From DAIPKP01 sp964545875 (GTDB taxonomy: Bacteria; Synergistota; Synergistia; Synergistales; Aminiphilaceae): a stretch of DNA of 64,000 bases. Below are positions 41,531 through 50,785 of this stretch, piece after piece (the stretch's first letter is position 1; every line of letters begins with the position of its first letter). The stretch covers positions 248,001-312,000 of the forward strand of contig CAZJHH010000003.1 of NCBI GenBank assembly GCA_964545875.1. Reading direction: 5' to 3'. A program made the translations under genes and the position numbers. The notes beneath the pieces are model-generated. The model was not told the DNA's origin and did no database searches. It worked only from the letters and a program-made list of their open reading frames with translations.

Positions 41531-42799
41531 ATGAATAAAAAGAGCGCTGGTTACGCGGGCCTTTTGAAAAAACGTCCTCTCAATGTTCAGGCTTTGTACG
41601 GGGAGACCCAACTCGGTCTCGTGAGCGGAAGGGATATTTTCGAGGCTGCCAAAAGAAAGAAGGCCATCATTCTGGCGGCGAATGCCCGGAACCCCCTGGT
41701 TCTTCAGGGGGTTATGCGGGCCGCCAAGCGGCTGAAGGGGGCGGTGCTTTTCGAGCTGGCCAAGTCCGAAAGCACTTACTGTGGCTGTACTTTCGACAAC
41801 ATTCCCGACTATGCTCTGAAATACTCCGAGGAGTTGGGGCACGGGGTGATTTTCGGACTTCACGTGGATCACTACGCCATTAAATCCCGGGAGGATCTTC
41901 TGAAATCCGTGGCCCATCTTCGGGATATCATCGGCCGGGGATGGACCTCCGTGGCGGTGGATGCCTCTCACTGTCCCGATTGGGAGAATCTCTGCTATAC
42001 CAGGGATGTGGCCATGTCCATTCCTCCCTATCTCGGCCTGGAGGCGGAGGTGGGAGAGATCAAGGGCCCCGGAGAGGTAACCACCCCCGAAGAGGCCCGG
42101 TATTTCGTGGGAGGTCTCAATGCCTGGGGGATTTTCCCGGATGTGCTGGCCATTTCCAACGGAAGCCTTCATGGCACCTACGATCCCTCTCTTGGCCAGG
42201 TGGAGGGAATCGATCTTCCCGGTACCGCCGCAGTGGCCGAGGCGGTGGCCCCCTACGGCGTTTCCATAGCCCAGCACGGTATTTCCGGAACTCCCCTGGA
42301 CAAGGCGGCCCGGTTCGTGGACTACGGCATCAACAAGGGAAATGTGGCCACTCTCTGGCAGAATATCGTTTTCGGTCTCAAGATGGATCCCGAGACGGGA
42401 AATGCGGTCATCGAAGATGGAAGCTACGTAAAGGAACCTGGCCGGGGTATTACCGAAGATCTGTGGCATTCCATGGTTTCCTGGGCGGACGATCAGGGGT
42501 ACTCCCGAAAGAGCGGGGATTACAAAAAGGCCAACAAGGCTTTTCATCAGGCCATTATGGATCTTCCTCCGGAGATCCATGCCCGAATCGTGGAGGAAGT
42601 GGAGTCCTGGGCGGAGCGTTTTATCCGGGCCTTCAACGCCGAGGGATTGGCGGAGGTGGTGCAGGAGGTTATGGGAGAGCGGGAGGACTGGAACGCCGCT
42701 CCTCTGCGGGCGGTACTGGAGCGCCGGGATTCCTTCCGTCGGGAGAACGCTCCGGATTCGGGAGCGAAAAGCGCTTCCGCGGGGGTTTTCGATGAGTAG
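41531..42799 (+). CDS. Class II fructose-bisphosphate aldolase-family protein
   Basis: 422 residues from the ATG at 41531, with AGGAGG 11 bases upstream. It keeps the class II aldolase layout: LHVDHYAIK for HxDH, VAVDASH, EAEVGEIKG with the metal-binding Glu, SNGSLHGTY for the second His, QHGISGTPL for the third and GINKGNVAT. The metal ligands look complete, but Tyr replaces the usual Gly after HVDH, and the family match is to a divergent branch. It may cleave fructose 1,6-bisphosphate or a related ketose phosphate. It is divergent from rubrerythrin. Confidence 0.8.
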   Translation: MNKKSAGYAGLLKKRPLNVQALYGETQLGLVSGRDIFEAAKRKKAIILAANARNPLVLQGVMRAAKRLKGAVLFELAKSESTYCGCTFDNIPDYALKYSEELGHGVIFGLHVDHYAIKSREDLLKSVAHLRDIIGRGWTSVAVDASHCPDWENLCYTRDVAMSIPPYLGLEAEVGEIKGPGEVTTPEEARYFVGGLNAWGIFPDVLAISNGSLHGTYDPSLGQVEGIDLPGTAAVAEAVAPYGVSIAQHGISGTPLDKAARFVDYGINKGNVATLWQNIVFGLKMDPETGNAVIEDGSYVKEPGRGITEDLWHSMVSWADDQGYSRKSGDYKKANKAFHQAIMDLPPEIHARIVEEVESWAERFIRAFNAEGLAEVVQEVMGEREDWNAAPLRAVLERRDSFRRENAPDSGAKSASAGVFDE

Positions 42800-42828
42800 A
42801 ACTCCCGGGGGAATCTTTCGGGGAGAAA

Positions 42829-42837
42829 TGCTATAAT
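42829..42837 (+). promoter_or_regulatory. Extended -10 promoter for RNase J
   Basis: TGCTATAAT, an extended -10 element without an obvious -35. The transcript would begin near 42844, just before the hairpin at 42850. Confidence 0.45.
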
Positions 42838-42849
42838 CTGAAGTTGTCT

Positions 42850-42875
42850 GGGGGTGGCCCGGAGCCACCCCCTTT
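42850..42875 (+). terminator. Hairpin downstream of the aldolase gene / at the 5' end of the rnj message
   Basis: GGGGGTGGC and GCCACCCCC pair around a 5-base loop and are followed by TTT. It may end the aldolase transcript and also cap the 5' end of the rnj message. Confidence 0.6.
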
Positions 42876-42976
42876 GTAATGAGAGAGCAAAGGCCCCCGA
42901 AGGGGCTTTGAGGTTTTGTGCGCACCAAGGTATTCTAAGGGCACCACCAACGACGTTGAAGGAGATCGATAGGGTT

Positions 42977-44719
42977 ATGGCAGAACCAAAGGGAACGACC
43001 CGTTCTTCCCGAAGCAGAAAGCGCCGGTCGAGGCGGCAGAGCGGCGGGGAGAAGGAGCTTCGTTTTATTCCCCTGGGAGGCGTGGGAGAGATAGGAAAGA
43101 ATATGTATGTCCTGGAGTACGGCGAGGACATACTTGTGGTGGATTCGGGGCTTATGTTCCCCGATGAGGATATGCTGGGCATCGATTTCGTCATTCCCGA
43201 CATTACCTGGCTGGAGCAGAACAAGAGTCGGGTGCGGGGAATCGTCCTCACCCACGGTCATGAGGATCACATCGGAGCGCTTCCCTTCGTGCTTCCCAAG
43301 CTGGATTGTCCTCTCTATGGAACCCGGCTTACCCTGGGGCTTGTGCGGCACAAGCTGGGAGAGGCGGTGCCGGATTATACGCTTCGGGATCAGGAGATAA
43401 AGGCGGGAGAGACCATCTCCCTGGGAGTTTTCGAGATTACTTTCTTTTCCGTGTGCCACTCCATTCCCGACGGAGTGGGGCTCATTATCCGGACTCCCCT
43501 GGGGAACGTGGTGCATACGGGAGATTTCAAGCTCGATCCTACCCCCATCGACGGACGCATTACGGATTACAACGCTTTTTCCCGGATTGGCGAGGAGGGA
43601 ACGCTGCTTCTTCTCTCGGATTCCACCAACGTGGAACGGGGAGGATTTACCCGGTCCGAGCGGGTGGTGGGGCGTACCCTGGAACAGGTTTTTCGGCTCC
43701 ATCGCACCAAGCGCATCATCATGGCGGCTTTCGCGAGCAATCTTCACCGGGTGCAGCAGATGTGCGACGTGGCGGCCCGGTTCAATCGCAAGGTGGCCCT
43801 CATGGGACGGAGCATGGTGAACAACGTGGAGCTCGCCCGGAAGCTCGGATATCTTACGGCGGAGGATGACCTCTTTCTTCCTCCGGGGGAGGTGGATTCC
43901 CATCCTCCGAACCGCACCACCGTGATAACCACCGGAAGTCAGGGAGAACCCTTTTCCGGATTGGTGCTCATGAGCAAGGGGGAGCATCGGTATCTCAATC
44001 TTGGGGCCAAGGATTTGGTGGTGGTGAACGCCACACCCATTCCGGGGAACGAAAAACTCGTGAGCCATACCATCAACCGTCTTTTTGCCCGAGGATGCGA
44101 AGTGATCTACGAAGCGGATAAGGATGTGCACGTGTCGGGACACGCTTCCCGGGAAGAGCTGAAGATCGTTCTCAGCATGGTGCGCCCCAAATACTTCGTT
44201 CCCATCCACGGGGAGTACCGCATGCTGGTACGGCATGCCCAGCTCGCGGAAGAGGTGGGAGTGGCATCGAAAAATGCCTTCGTACTCCAGGCGGGAGAAG
44301 TGCTCTCCATCTCCGCTTCAGGAGCCCGGCAGAAGGAGACCGTGCCTTCCGGGGCGGTTCTCGTGGACGGCATGGCCCTGGGAGAGATGGAGGGAAGCCT
44401 TCTCCGGGAACGGCACGATCTTTCGGAGGACGGTATTTTCATGATCTCCCTGGTGGTGGATCGCCGTTTTCGCCTGGTCGCCCCTCCTCTGGTGGAGAGT
44501 CAGGGGACCATCCATCTCCAGGATGCCCGGGAGCTTCGGCAGGATGTGGAAAATGCCGTGATGGCGGCGGTGGAGAGCGTGGCTCAAAACCGGGACCGCT
44601 CGGTGGAGAGTCTCTCCCAGCAGGTTCGCAACCGGGTGCGTTCCGCCATGCGCAACCACGTGCGAAGCACCCCGGTGATCGTTCCCCTGGTATCGGTGCT
44701 TTCCGAAGGAGATGCCTAG
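42977..44719 (+). CDS. rnj: Ribonuclease J
   Basis: 580 residues from ATG 42977 (AAGGAGATCGATAGGGTT upstream). A basic N-terminal tail (RSSRSRKRRSRR) precedes the metallo-beta-lactamase domain, whose zinc-binding motif is LTHGHEDHIG. The beta-CASP domain follows (SDSTNVERGG, TGSQGEP, HVSGHASREELK) and the C-terminal dimer domain closes it. RNase J is a 5'-3' exonuclease and endonuclease in mRNA decay. With rny in the same window, RNA decay here follows the Firmicutes model. The Na/Pi symporter gene starts 3 bases after its stop. Confidence 0.95.
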   Translation: MAEPKGTTRSSRSRKRRSRRQSGGEKELRFIPLGGVGEIGKNMYVLEYGEDILVVDSGLMFPDEDMLGIDFVIPDITWLEQNKSRVRGIVLTHGHEDHIGALPFVLPKLDCPLYGTRLTLGLVRHKLGEAVPDYTLRDQEIKAGETISLGVFEITFFSVCHSIPDGVGLIIRTPLGNVVHTGDFKLDPTPIDGRITDYNAFSRIGEEGTLLLLSDSTNVERGGFTRSERVVGRTLEQVFRLHRTKRIIMAAFASNLHRVQQMCDVAARFNRKVALMGRSMVNNVELARKLGYLTAEDDLFLPPGEVDSHPPNRTTVITTGSQGEPFSGLVLMSKGEHRYLNLGAKDLVVVNATPIPGNEKLVSHTINRLFARGCEVIYEADKDVHVSGHASREELKIVLSMVRPKYFVPIHGEYRMLVRHAQLAEEVGVASKNAFVLQAGEVLSISASGARQKETVPSGAVLVDGMALGEMEGSLLRERHDLSEDGIFMISLVVDRRFRLVAPPLVESQGTIHLQDARELRQDVENAVMAAVESVAQNRDRSVESLSQQVRNRVRSAMRNHVRSTPVIVPLVSVLSEGDA

Positions 44720-44722
44720 GCG

Positions 44723-46348
44723 ATGAATAGCGCCACGGTCTTTCAGCTTCTCGGAGGGTTGGGGCTCTTTCTCTACGGTATCAAGATCATGGGGGAGTCC
44801 CTTCAGGATCTTGCGGGAGACCGGATGCGGCAGCTCATCGGTTCCCTTACCCGCACTCCTCTGAGGGGGGTGCTGGTGGGAACTCTGGTGACCATGCTGC
44901 TCCAGAGCAGCAGTGGCACCACGGTGATGACCGTGAGCTTCGTCCACGTGGGACTCATGACTCTCAAGCAGGCTTTGGGGGTTATCATGGGGGCCAACGT
45001 GGGAACCACCGTTACCGCCCAGCTCATAGCCTTCAAGATCAAGGACTATGCCCTGCCCATCATCGGCCTGGGCATGATGCTGGCGGTTTTCGGGCGGAGC
45101 AAGAAGCAGAAATACGTGGGAAACGGCATGGTGGGTTTCGGGCTTCTCTTTCTGGGAATGCAGAATATGGAAGGATCCATGAATTTCCTTCGGGAACATC
45201 AGGATCTTTTCCTCGCCTTCGCCCACAATCCCCTCCTGGGGGTTCTGGCGGGGGCCCTTCTCACCATGGTGGTGCAGTCCAGTTCCGCCACGGTGGGACT
45301 TACCATCGCCATGGCCTCCCAGGGACTTCTTTCGCTTCCTGCGGCGATTCCCATTCTCATCGGAGACAATCTGGGAACCACCATCACTGCGGTGCTCGCT
45401 TCTCTGGGATCGGGGCGGGCGGCGAAGCAGGCCGCCCTGGGGCACGTGCTGTTCAACTTTTTCGGAGGCATCTTCGCCCTTCTGGTGCTTCCCCTCTTCA
45501 CTCATGTGGTTTCCCTGAGTTCCGACAACATCGCGCGGCAGCTCGCCAACGCACACACCCTTTTCAACGTGGGAAATACCCTGATCTTTCTTCCCTTTAC
45601 GAATTATTTCGTAAAGCTCATTCAGAAAATCCTTCCTCCGGACGAATCGAGCATTCTTCGAGGGCCCCTCTATCTGGATCCGCTCCTCATCAAGGCGGCT
45701 CCTGCGGCGGCGGTGGATGCGGTGCGGAAAGAGGTGGTTCTCATGGGACGATCCACCCAGAGCATGCTGCGGGATGTGCATACCGCTTTCGTGGAGAACG
45801 ACCTCCGCATGATCGTCCAGGTGAACGGTACCGAGAAGGTGGTGAACGATCTCAACCACGAGATCAACCGTTATGCCGGAGAGCTTTGGCAGGCCAATCT
45901 TTCGGAGGATCTTTCCACGGTGCTTGCCTCCTACGTGAACGGTGTGGGAGATCTGGAACGGGTGGGAGACCACGCCCAGAACCTCATCGAGCTCTACGAG
46001 TACAAACGGGAGAACCGCATAGTCTTTTCCGAAAAGGCCATGGCGGAATTCGAGGACATGATGGGATGTGCCACCAAGGCCCTGGATCTCGCGGTGGAGG
46101 CCATGGAGGAGGAGAACGAGGAAAAGGCCCGGATCGTCATCGACCGCCTGGAGGCGGAGATCGACATGAAAGAGAAGGATCTCCGGCGGCGGCATATCCG
46201 GCGGCTTAACGAGGGGCGCTGCGAACCCGGTGCTGGAGTGGTCTTCATCGACATTCTGAGCAATTTGGAGCGCGTCGGTGACCACGCCCACAACCTTTCG
46301 TATATCGTTATCGACGTTATGCGGGTTCGCCGGGGAGAGAAACGATAA
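44723..46348 (+). CDS. Na/phosphate symporter family protein with C-terminal PhoU-like domain
   Basis: 541 residues. Two inverted repeats carry the type II Na/Pi signature: LLQSSSGTTVM (about 50-60) and VVQSSSATVG (about 185-195). There are about 8-9 membrane segments in the first 330 residues. The last 200 residues form a three-helix-bundle PhoU-like domain (LERVGDHAQNLIE, LERVGDHAHNLSYI). It probably moves phosphate or another anion with Na+, controlled by its own PhoU part. The frame ends with ATAATG, where uppP starts. Confidence 0.92.
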   Translation: MNSATVFQLLGGLGLFLYGIKIMGESLQDLAGDRMRQLIGSLTRTPLRGVLVGTLVTMLLQSSSGTTVMTVSFVHVGLMTLKQALGVIMGANVGTTVTAQLIAFKIKDYALPIIGLGMMLAVFGRSKKQKYVGNGMVGFGLLFLGMQNMEGSMNFLREHQDLFLAFAHNPLLGVLAGALLTMVVQSSSATVGLTIAMASQGLLSLPAAIPILIGDNLGTTITAVLASLGSGRAAKQAALGHVLFNFFGGIFALLVLPLFTHVVSLSSDNIARQLANAHTLFNVGNTLIFLPFTNYFVKLIQKILPPDESSILRGPLYLDPLLIKAAPAAAVDAVRKEVVLMGRSTQSMLRDVHTAFVENDLRMIVQVNGTEKVVNDLNHEINRYAGELWQANLSEDLSTVLASYVNGVGDLERVGDHAQNLIELYEYKRENRIVFSEKAMAEFEDMMGCATKALDLAVEAMEEENEEKARIVIDRLEAEIDMKEKDLRRRHIRRLNEGRCEPGAGVVFIDILSNLERVGDHAHNLSYIVIDVMRVRRGEKR

Positions 46349-47151
46349 TGCTCGAATCCTTGCTGCTGGGTATGGTCCAGGGGCTTACGGAGTTTCTTCC
46401 CGTGAGCAGCTCCGGGCATCTGGCCCTTTTCCAACATGCCCTGGGGTGGAAGGATCCCGTTCTGGCCTTCGATCTTCTGCTTCATCTGGCCACCTTGGGG
46501 GCAGTGCTGCTCTTTTTCGCTTCGGATATTCTCAACCTCGGAGGAGAGTGGTTCCGAGGGTTGTGGAGCCGGGAGTTCCGCCGTCGCCCCGGCTGGATTT
46601 ACGGCTGGGCCCTTCTGGGAGGAACGGTGCTCACGGTTTGCGTGGCTCTTCCTCTCAAAAAGAGCGTGGAACAGGCTTTTTCCTCTCCGTTTTTAGTGGG
46701 GGGAGCTCTCGTGGTTACGGGGATGGTGCTCTTTCTTCCCCGCTTTTTTCCTCGCCGGGAGAAAAAGCTCTCTCTCGGGGCGGGATGTTTCATAGGTCTC
46801 GTCCAGGGAATGGCGGCGTTTCCGGGAATTTCCAGATCCGGCTCCACCATCGTGGCGGGGCTCGGCCTGGGGCTTTCCCGAGAGGAAGCCTTTCGCTTTT
46901 CCTTCCTCCTTTCCGTGCCCGCCATTGTGGGGGGAACGATGCTGGAGCTTCTGGAGGGAGGAGGCGTGGGGAGCGTGGCGACCCGGCTCCCCGCTGGGGC
47001 CTGGATCGGGGCTCTGGCGGCTTTTGCGAGCGGCTACGGAGCTCTGATGTTTCTGCGGCGGGTGGTTCTTTTCGGAAAGTGGCATTGGTTCGGCATCTAT
47101 TGTATTATTCTGGGTCTTGGAACCTTGGTATGGAGTTGGAGTGGTTTTTGA
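46348..47151 (+). CDS. uppP: Undecaprenyl-diphosphatase UppP/BacA
   Basis: 267 residues with about 8 membrane segments. Catalytic motifs QGLTEFLPVSSSGH and FPGISRSGSTI are intact. It turns undecaprenyl diphosphate into the monophosphate lipid carrier for peptidoglycan and wall polymers. It overlaps the preceding gene and precedes maf. Confidence 0.95.
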   Translation: MLESLLLGMVQGLTEFLPVSSSGHLALFQHALGWKDPVLAFDLLLHLATLGAVLLFFASDILNLGGEWFRGLWSREFRRRPGWIYGWALLGGTVLTVCVALPLKKSVEQAFSSPFLVGGALVVTGMVLFLPRFFPRREKKLSLGAGCFIGLVQGMAAFPGISRSGSTIVAGLGLGLSREEAFRFSFLLSVPAIVGGTMLELLEGGGVGSVATRLPAGAWIGALAAFASGYGALMFLRRVVLFGKWHWFGIYCIILGLGTLVWSWSGF

Positions 47152-47170
47152 GGGGAGGAGATGGGGCTGT

Positions 47171-47785
47171 ATGGAAATTCGCATGTGGAGTGATCCTCCC
47201 TGTTTGGTGCTTGCTTCGGGAAGTCCGAGAAGAAGAGATCTGCTCCGGGATTTGGGCTGGAAATTTCAGGTGATTCCCGCCGATGTGGAGGAAACGGTTT
47301 TTCCCGGAGAGGATCCCGAAACTGCCGCCTGCCGTCTGGCGGAGGTCAAGGCCCGGGCTGTGGCTGCCCGGATGCCCGAGTGCCTGGTGATCGGAGCGGA
47401 TACCCTGGTGATTCTGGATGGCCAGTTTCTCGGAAAGCCCCGGAATCGCGTGCAGGGGCTGGAAATGCTCCGAATGCTTAACGGCCGGGAACATATAGTG
47501 CTTACGGGAATAGCCCTGGTGGAAGGAACGAGAAGCTGCGTGGCGGTGGAGCGCACGACGGTGCGCTTTCGCTTCGTCACCGAATCCGCTCTTCAGGCCT
47601 ACGTGGATACCGGTGAAGGAGACGATAAGGCCGGAGGATATGCCATCCAGGGGCAGGGAGCTCTTCTGGTGGAGTCCATTTCGGGGTGCTTTTACAATGT
47701 CATGGGACTTCCCCTGGGACGCCTCAGCATCCTTCTGGCTCAATGGGGATGGGGACTTGCGTCCCAATGGAGGGGAAAGGAATAA
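47171..47785 (+). CDS. maf: Maf-family nucleotide pyrophosphatase
   Basis: 204 residues from ATG 47171, which has GGGGAGGAGATGGGGC upstream. Motifs LASGSPRRRDLL, the catalytic Asp in VIGADTLV, and YVDTGEGDDKAGGYAIQGQG are complete. Maf proteins hydrolyse non-canonical or pyrimidine nucleoside triphosphates and have been linked to septum formation. Its stop joins the start of the next gene. Confidence 0.93.
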   Translation: MEIRMWSDPPCLVLASGSPRRRDLLRDLGWKFQVIPADVEETVFPGEDPETAACRLAEVKARAVAARMPECLVIGADTLVILDGQFLGKPRNRVQGLEMLRMLNGREHIVLTGIALVEGTRSCVAVERTTVRFRFVTESALQAYVDTGEGDDKAGGYAIQGQGALLVESISGCFYNVMGLPLGRLSILLAQWGWGLASQWRGKE

Positions 47786-49690
47786 ATGCGACGGCGAACT
47801 CTTTTTTACGGCGTTCTTTGCATGGCGGCAGTATTGGCGGTTCTGGGGGTATCCTTTCGGTGGCGCCAGGAGATGGACCATCGCTTCGTGGCCCCTCTGG
47901 CGCAGTACGGAGATGTCCGGGCTCTGGCTTCCGAGGAGGGCATGCCCTTTGCCGAGGCCTGGTCCTGGCTCAAGGAACAGGGACTGGTGGGGCTTGTGGC
48001 GGAAGAGTGTACCGGAGAGAAGCTGGCTCTGGGGGCTCTTCCTCTCTGGTACGGTCCGGTTTCGGGGCTTCCTGAAAAGAGCGGCCTTTCGGGGGGGGAG
48101 AAGAGCTCCTTCGGGGCGGTGCGCATTTCTTCGAAATCTCCCCTGCTCCCTCTGGTGGAAGAGGCCCTGAAAATCAAGTTTCCCAAGCACGAGAAACACC
48201 TGGAAGAGACTTCGGTGATCTTCGTGCTGCCCCAGCGGGCGGAGGATCTTTTCGATGCGGGAGTGCTGCCGGATTTCGAAGCCCTGGAAAGAACCGCCGC
48301 GGGGAATATTCCTCTGCTCTATCGCCCGGCTCCTTCTCCGGGGCTCCCCCCGGAAGCTGGGGCGGCGCTTCTCCGAATGGTGGCGGAAAAATATCCTCAC
48401 ATTCTCGGCATAGCTCCCTCGGGAGCTGTGGTGACGGGACATCCCGATACGGCAGCTTTGGCGGAGGTGGCGAAGGAAAAAAAGCTTCCCCTGGCCCAGG
48501 TGGAATTCTCCCGCCAGATAGGGGCGGTTTCCCTCAACTGGCGCCTTTTCCCTCTTCTTCTTTCCCTGCACAGCGTGACCCAGGACGAGGTGCTGAGCAA
48601 GCGTCTGGATCGTTCCGCCATGGTGGACCGCATGCTCCGGGCGGTGAAGGAGCGTTCTCTCCGGCTTCTTCTTCTGCGCCCGTACACGGTGGAATCCGGG
48701 AGCCGGCTCAAGAAGTTCGGCGAAGACATCTACGCCATCCGGAGAGGAGTGGAGTCTGCGGGATATCGGGTGGAGTGGCCCCGGTGCTATCCTCTCTGGA
48801 AGACGAGCATCTTCGGGGCTCTTGCCTTGGGACTGGTGTTCCTCTTTACGCTGCTCCAGTATCTTTGGCGCTGTGGGGATACCGAGGAAAACCCCTTGGG
48901 AATGCCGGGGTTCGCCTTTCTCTGTGCTCTTGGCATCGGCGCGGGGCTTTTGGGGTATCTTTCCGGAGGATTTGCGAAGTATCTCGGAGCCCTGGGGGCA
49001 GTGTTCATCACCACCGAGGCGGCACTGAGCGCCCTGGAGGGATGGAAGCGCCCCCTTCCGGGAATTCTTTCGGGAATCTTCATACTGGTGGTGGGGGGCC
49101 TGAGCATCGCCGCCTTCTTCGGAACCCCGCTCTACATGCTCCGGCTGAAGACCTTTTCGGGAGTAAAGGCCACGCTTCTTCTTCCTCCGCTGCTGGTGCT
49201 GCTCCATGACCTGCGGCGCCGGGTGCATCCCGAATCTTTGGGAGAAATTCTGGAGCGTCCCTCTCTCTGGGGAGAACTCATGCTTCTGGGGGTGGCCCTG
49301 GGAGGCATGGCACTTCTCGCCCTTCGGAGCGACAACGTCGCTTTCGTGCCCCAGTGGGAGATTCTGCTTCGGGATTCCCTGGAGCAGTTCCTGGTGGCTC
49401 GTCCCCGGAACAAGGAGATCTTTGTGGGGTATCCCGCTCTGGTTCTCTGGTATTATCTGCGGCGCCGGGATCTCTGGATTCGGTACCGGGAGGTTTTCCG
49501 GGTAGGGGCGGTTTTTGCCTTCGCTTCAGCTTTGAACAGCTTCTGCCACTTTCACACGCCTCTTTACTTTACCCTTTTCCGGGTATTCAACGGCCTCTGG
49601 ACGGGACTTCTTCTGGGGGCGCTCTGTGCGGCGGTTCTGGCTTTTCTGCTGCGCTTCTCCGGAGGGAGCAGGAAATTTCTGCTTTCCTGA
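47786..49690 (+). CDS. DUF5693-family multi-pass membrane protein
   Basis: 634 residues. An N-terminal membrane segment (LFYGVLCMAAVLAVLGV) is followed by a large extracytoplasmic domain (about 30-340) and eight or so membrane helices in the C-terminal half. The start of the domain (RFVAPLAQYGDVRALA, SEEGMPFAEAWSWLKEQG) and the neighbour csaB identify the DUF5693 family, which is found beside csaB in Firmicutes-type genomes. Function is not known; a part in handling of pyruvylated wall polymers is inferred from context. Confidence 0.82.
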   Translation: MRRRTLFYGVLCMAAVLAVLGVSFRWRQEMDHRFVAPLAQYGDVRALASEEGMPFAEAWSWLKEQGLVGLVAEECTGEKLALGALPLWYGPVSGLPEKSGLSGGEKSSFGAVRISSKSPLLPLVEEALKIKFPKHEKHLEETSVIFVLPQRAEDLFDAGVLPDFEALERTAAGNIPLLYRPAPSPGLPPEAGAALLRMVAEKYPHILGIAPSGAVVTGHPDTAALAEVAKEKKLPLAQVEFSRQIGAVSLNWRLFPLLLSLHSVTQDEVLSKRLDRSAMVDRMLRAVKERSLRLLLLRPYTVESGSRLKKFGEDIYAIRRGVESAGYRVEWPRCYPLWKTSIFGALALGLVFLFTLLQYLWRCGDTEENPLGMPGFAFLCALGIGAGLLGYLSGGFAKYLGALGAVFITTEAALSALEGWKRPLPGILSGIFILVVGGLSIAAFFGTPLYMLRLKTFSGVKATLLLPPLLVLLHDLRRRVHPESLGEILERPSLWGELMLLGVALGGMALLALRSDNVAFVPQWEILLRDSLEQFLVARPRNKEIFVGYPALVLWYYLRRRDLWIRYREVFRVGAVFAFASALNSFCHFHTPLYFTLFRVFNGLWTGLLLGALCAAVLAFLLRFSGGSRKFLLS

Positions 49691-49750
49691 GGCGTTCCGG
49701 CGGAAGCTTCCGAAAAAGGCTCCCTAAATCGGCGTCAAAGGAGTTTGAGC

Positions 49751-50785
49751 ATGCATAAGGAATGGGATGTGCTCCTCTTCGGCTACTACGGATTCGGCAA
49801 TCTGGGGGACGAACTGCTGGCGAAGGTTCTTGTGGAGGGCCTCGAAGTTTTGGGGGTTCCCAGAAGCCGCATGGCCATTCTTTCGGCGGATCCCGAACGA
49901 AGCTCTCTCGATCTGGGGATTGCCGGGGTGAATCGGTGGCGTCTTGCTGCCCTTCTGCAGGGCCTTTGCAAGAGCCGAAGCCTCCTTTTCGGCGGGGGAG
50001 GGCTTTTTCAGGACACCACGAGCTGGCGCTCCAACCTCTACTACTGGGGGGTGGTGCGGCTGGCCCGGATGCTGGGGTGCCTTCCCTGGGCCTTCGGCCA
50101 GTCTCTGGGGCCCCTGAACAGAAAAACCACCCGCTTCTTTGCGGCGGATGCCTTTCGATCCTGCGCATCCCGGGTCTGCCGGGATCGATCTTCCATAGAA
50201 TTTCTCGCGGATCGGGGAATGGAGGCCCGGTGCTGTCCGGATCCCGTACTTGCCCTGGAACCCTGGGAAAAATATGTCCGAGGGGAGTACCTTCTGGTGA
50301 ATGTTCGCCCGTGGAAGGGAGATCTTCCTCGAAGAGTGGCGGAGGAGGCCCGGAAGATGGGAGAAAAATACGGTCTTCCTCTTCTGGGGGTAGGATTTGC
50401 TCCGGAGGATCTGGCTCTTCTGGAAAGTTTTCAGGAGGAGGGGCTTCTGCACTGCCAGACCATGCTCCAGGTTCGTACCCTGGAGGACGTGTATACTCTG
50501 GCCTCCCAGGCGTGCTGGGCCTTGGGCATGCGCTTTCATTTCGCCATTCTCTGTTTCATGCTGCATATCCCCATAACCTGCGTTCCCTACGCTCCCAAGG
50601 TGCGATCCTTCGCGGAGGAGTGGGGGCTTCCTCTCTGGGAAGGCGAGGGCGAGGTGCCTGTTCCCGAGGAATCTCCCCAGGGGGAGCATAATCTGAGACA
50701 GGAGATTTTGCACGAGCTCCGTTCTTCCTGGCTGGAGGTTTGTCAGGCGGTGCTCTCCCGGGAAGGACGTGCTTCCCATGCGTGA
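49751..50785 (+). CDS. csaB: Polysaccharide pyruvyl transferase CsaB
   Basis: 344 residues from ATG 49751, which has AAGGAG six bases upstream. The family motif GYYGFGNLGDELL and the second half with FGGGGLFQD, GQSLGPLNR and the C-terminal HFAILCFML are typical. CsaB adds pyruvate to a wall polysaccharide so that SLH-domain proteins can attach; in Synergistota such attachment would link outer-membrane or surface proteins to the wall. It overlaps the transketolase-like gene by 8 bases. Confidence 0.9.
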   Translation: MHKEWDVLLFGYYGFGNLGDELLAKVLVEGLEVLGVPRSRMAILSADPERSSLDLGIAGVNRWRLAALLQGLCKSRSLLFGGGGLFQDTTSWRSNLYYWGVVRLARMLGCLPWAFGQSLGPLNRKTTRFFAADAFRSCASRVCRDRSSIEFLADRGMEARCCPDPVLALEPWEKYVRGEYLLVNVRPWKGDLPRRVAEEARKMGEKYGLPLLGVGFAPEDLALLESFQEEGLLHCQTMLQVRTLEDVYTLASQACWALGMRFHFAILCFMLHIPITCVPYAPKVRSFAEEWGLPLWEGEGEVPVPEESPQGEHNLRQEILHELRSSWLEVCQAVLSREGRASHA

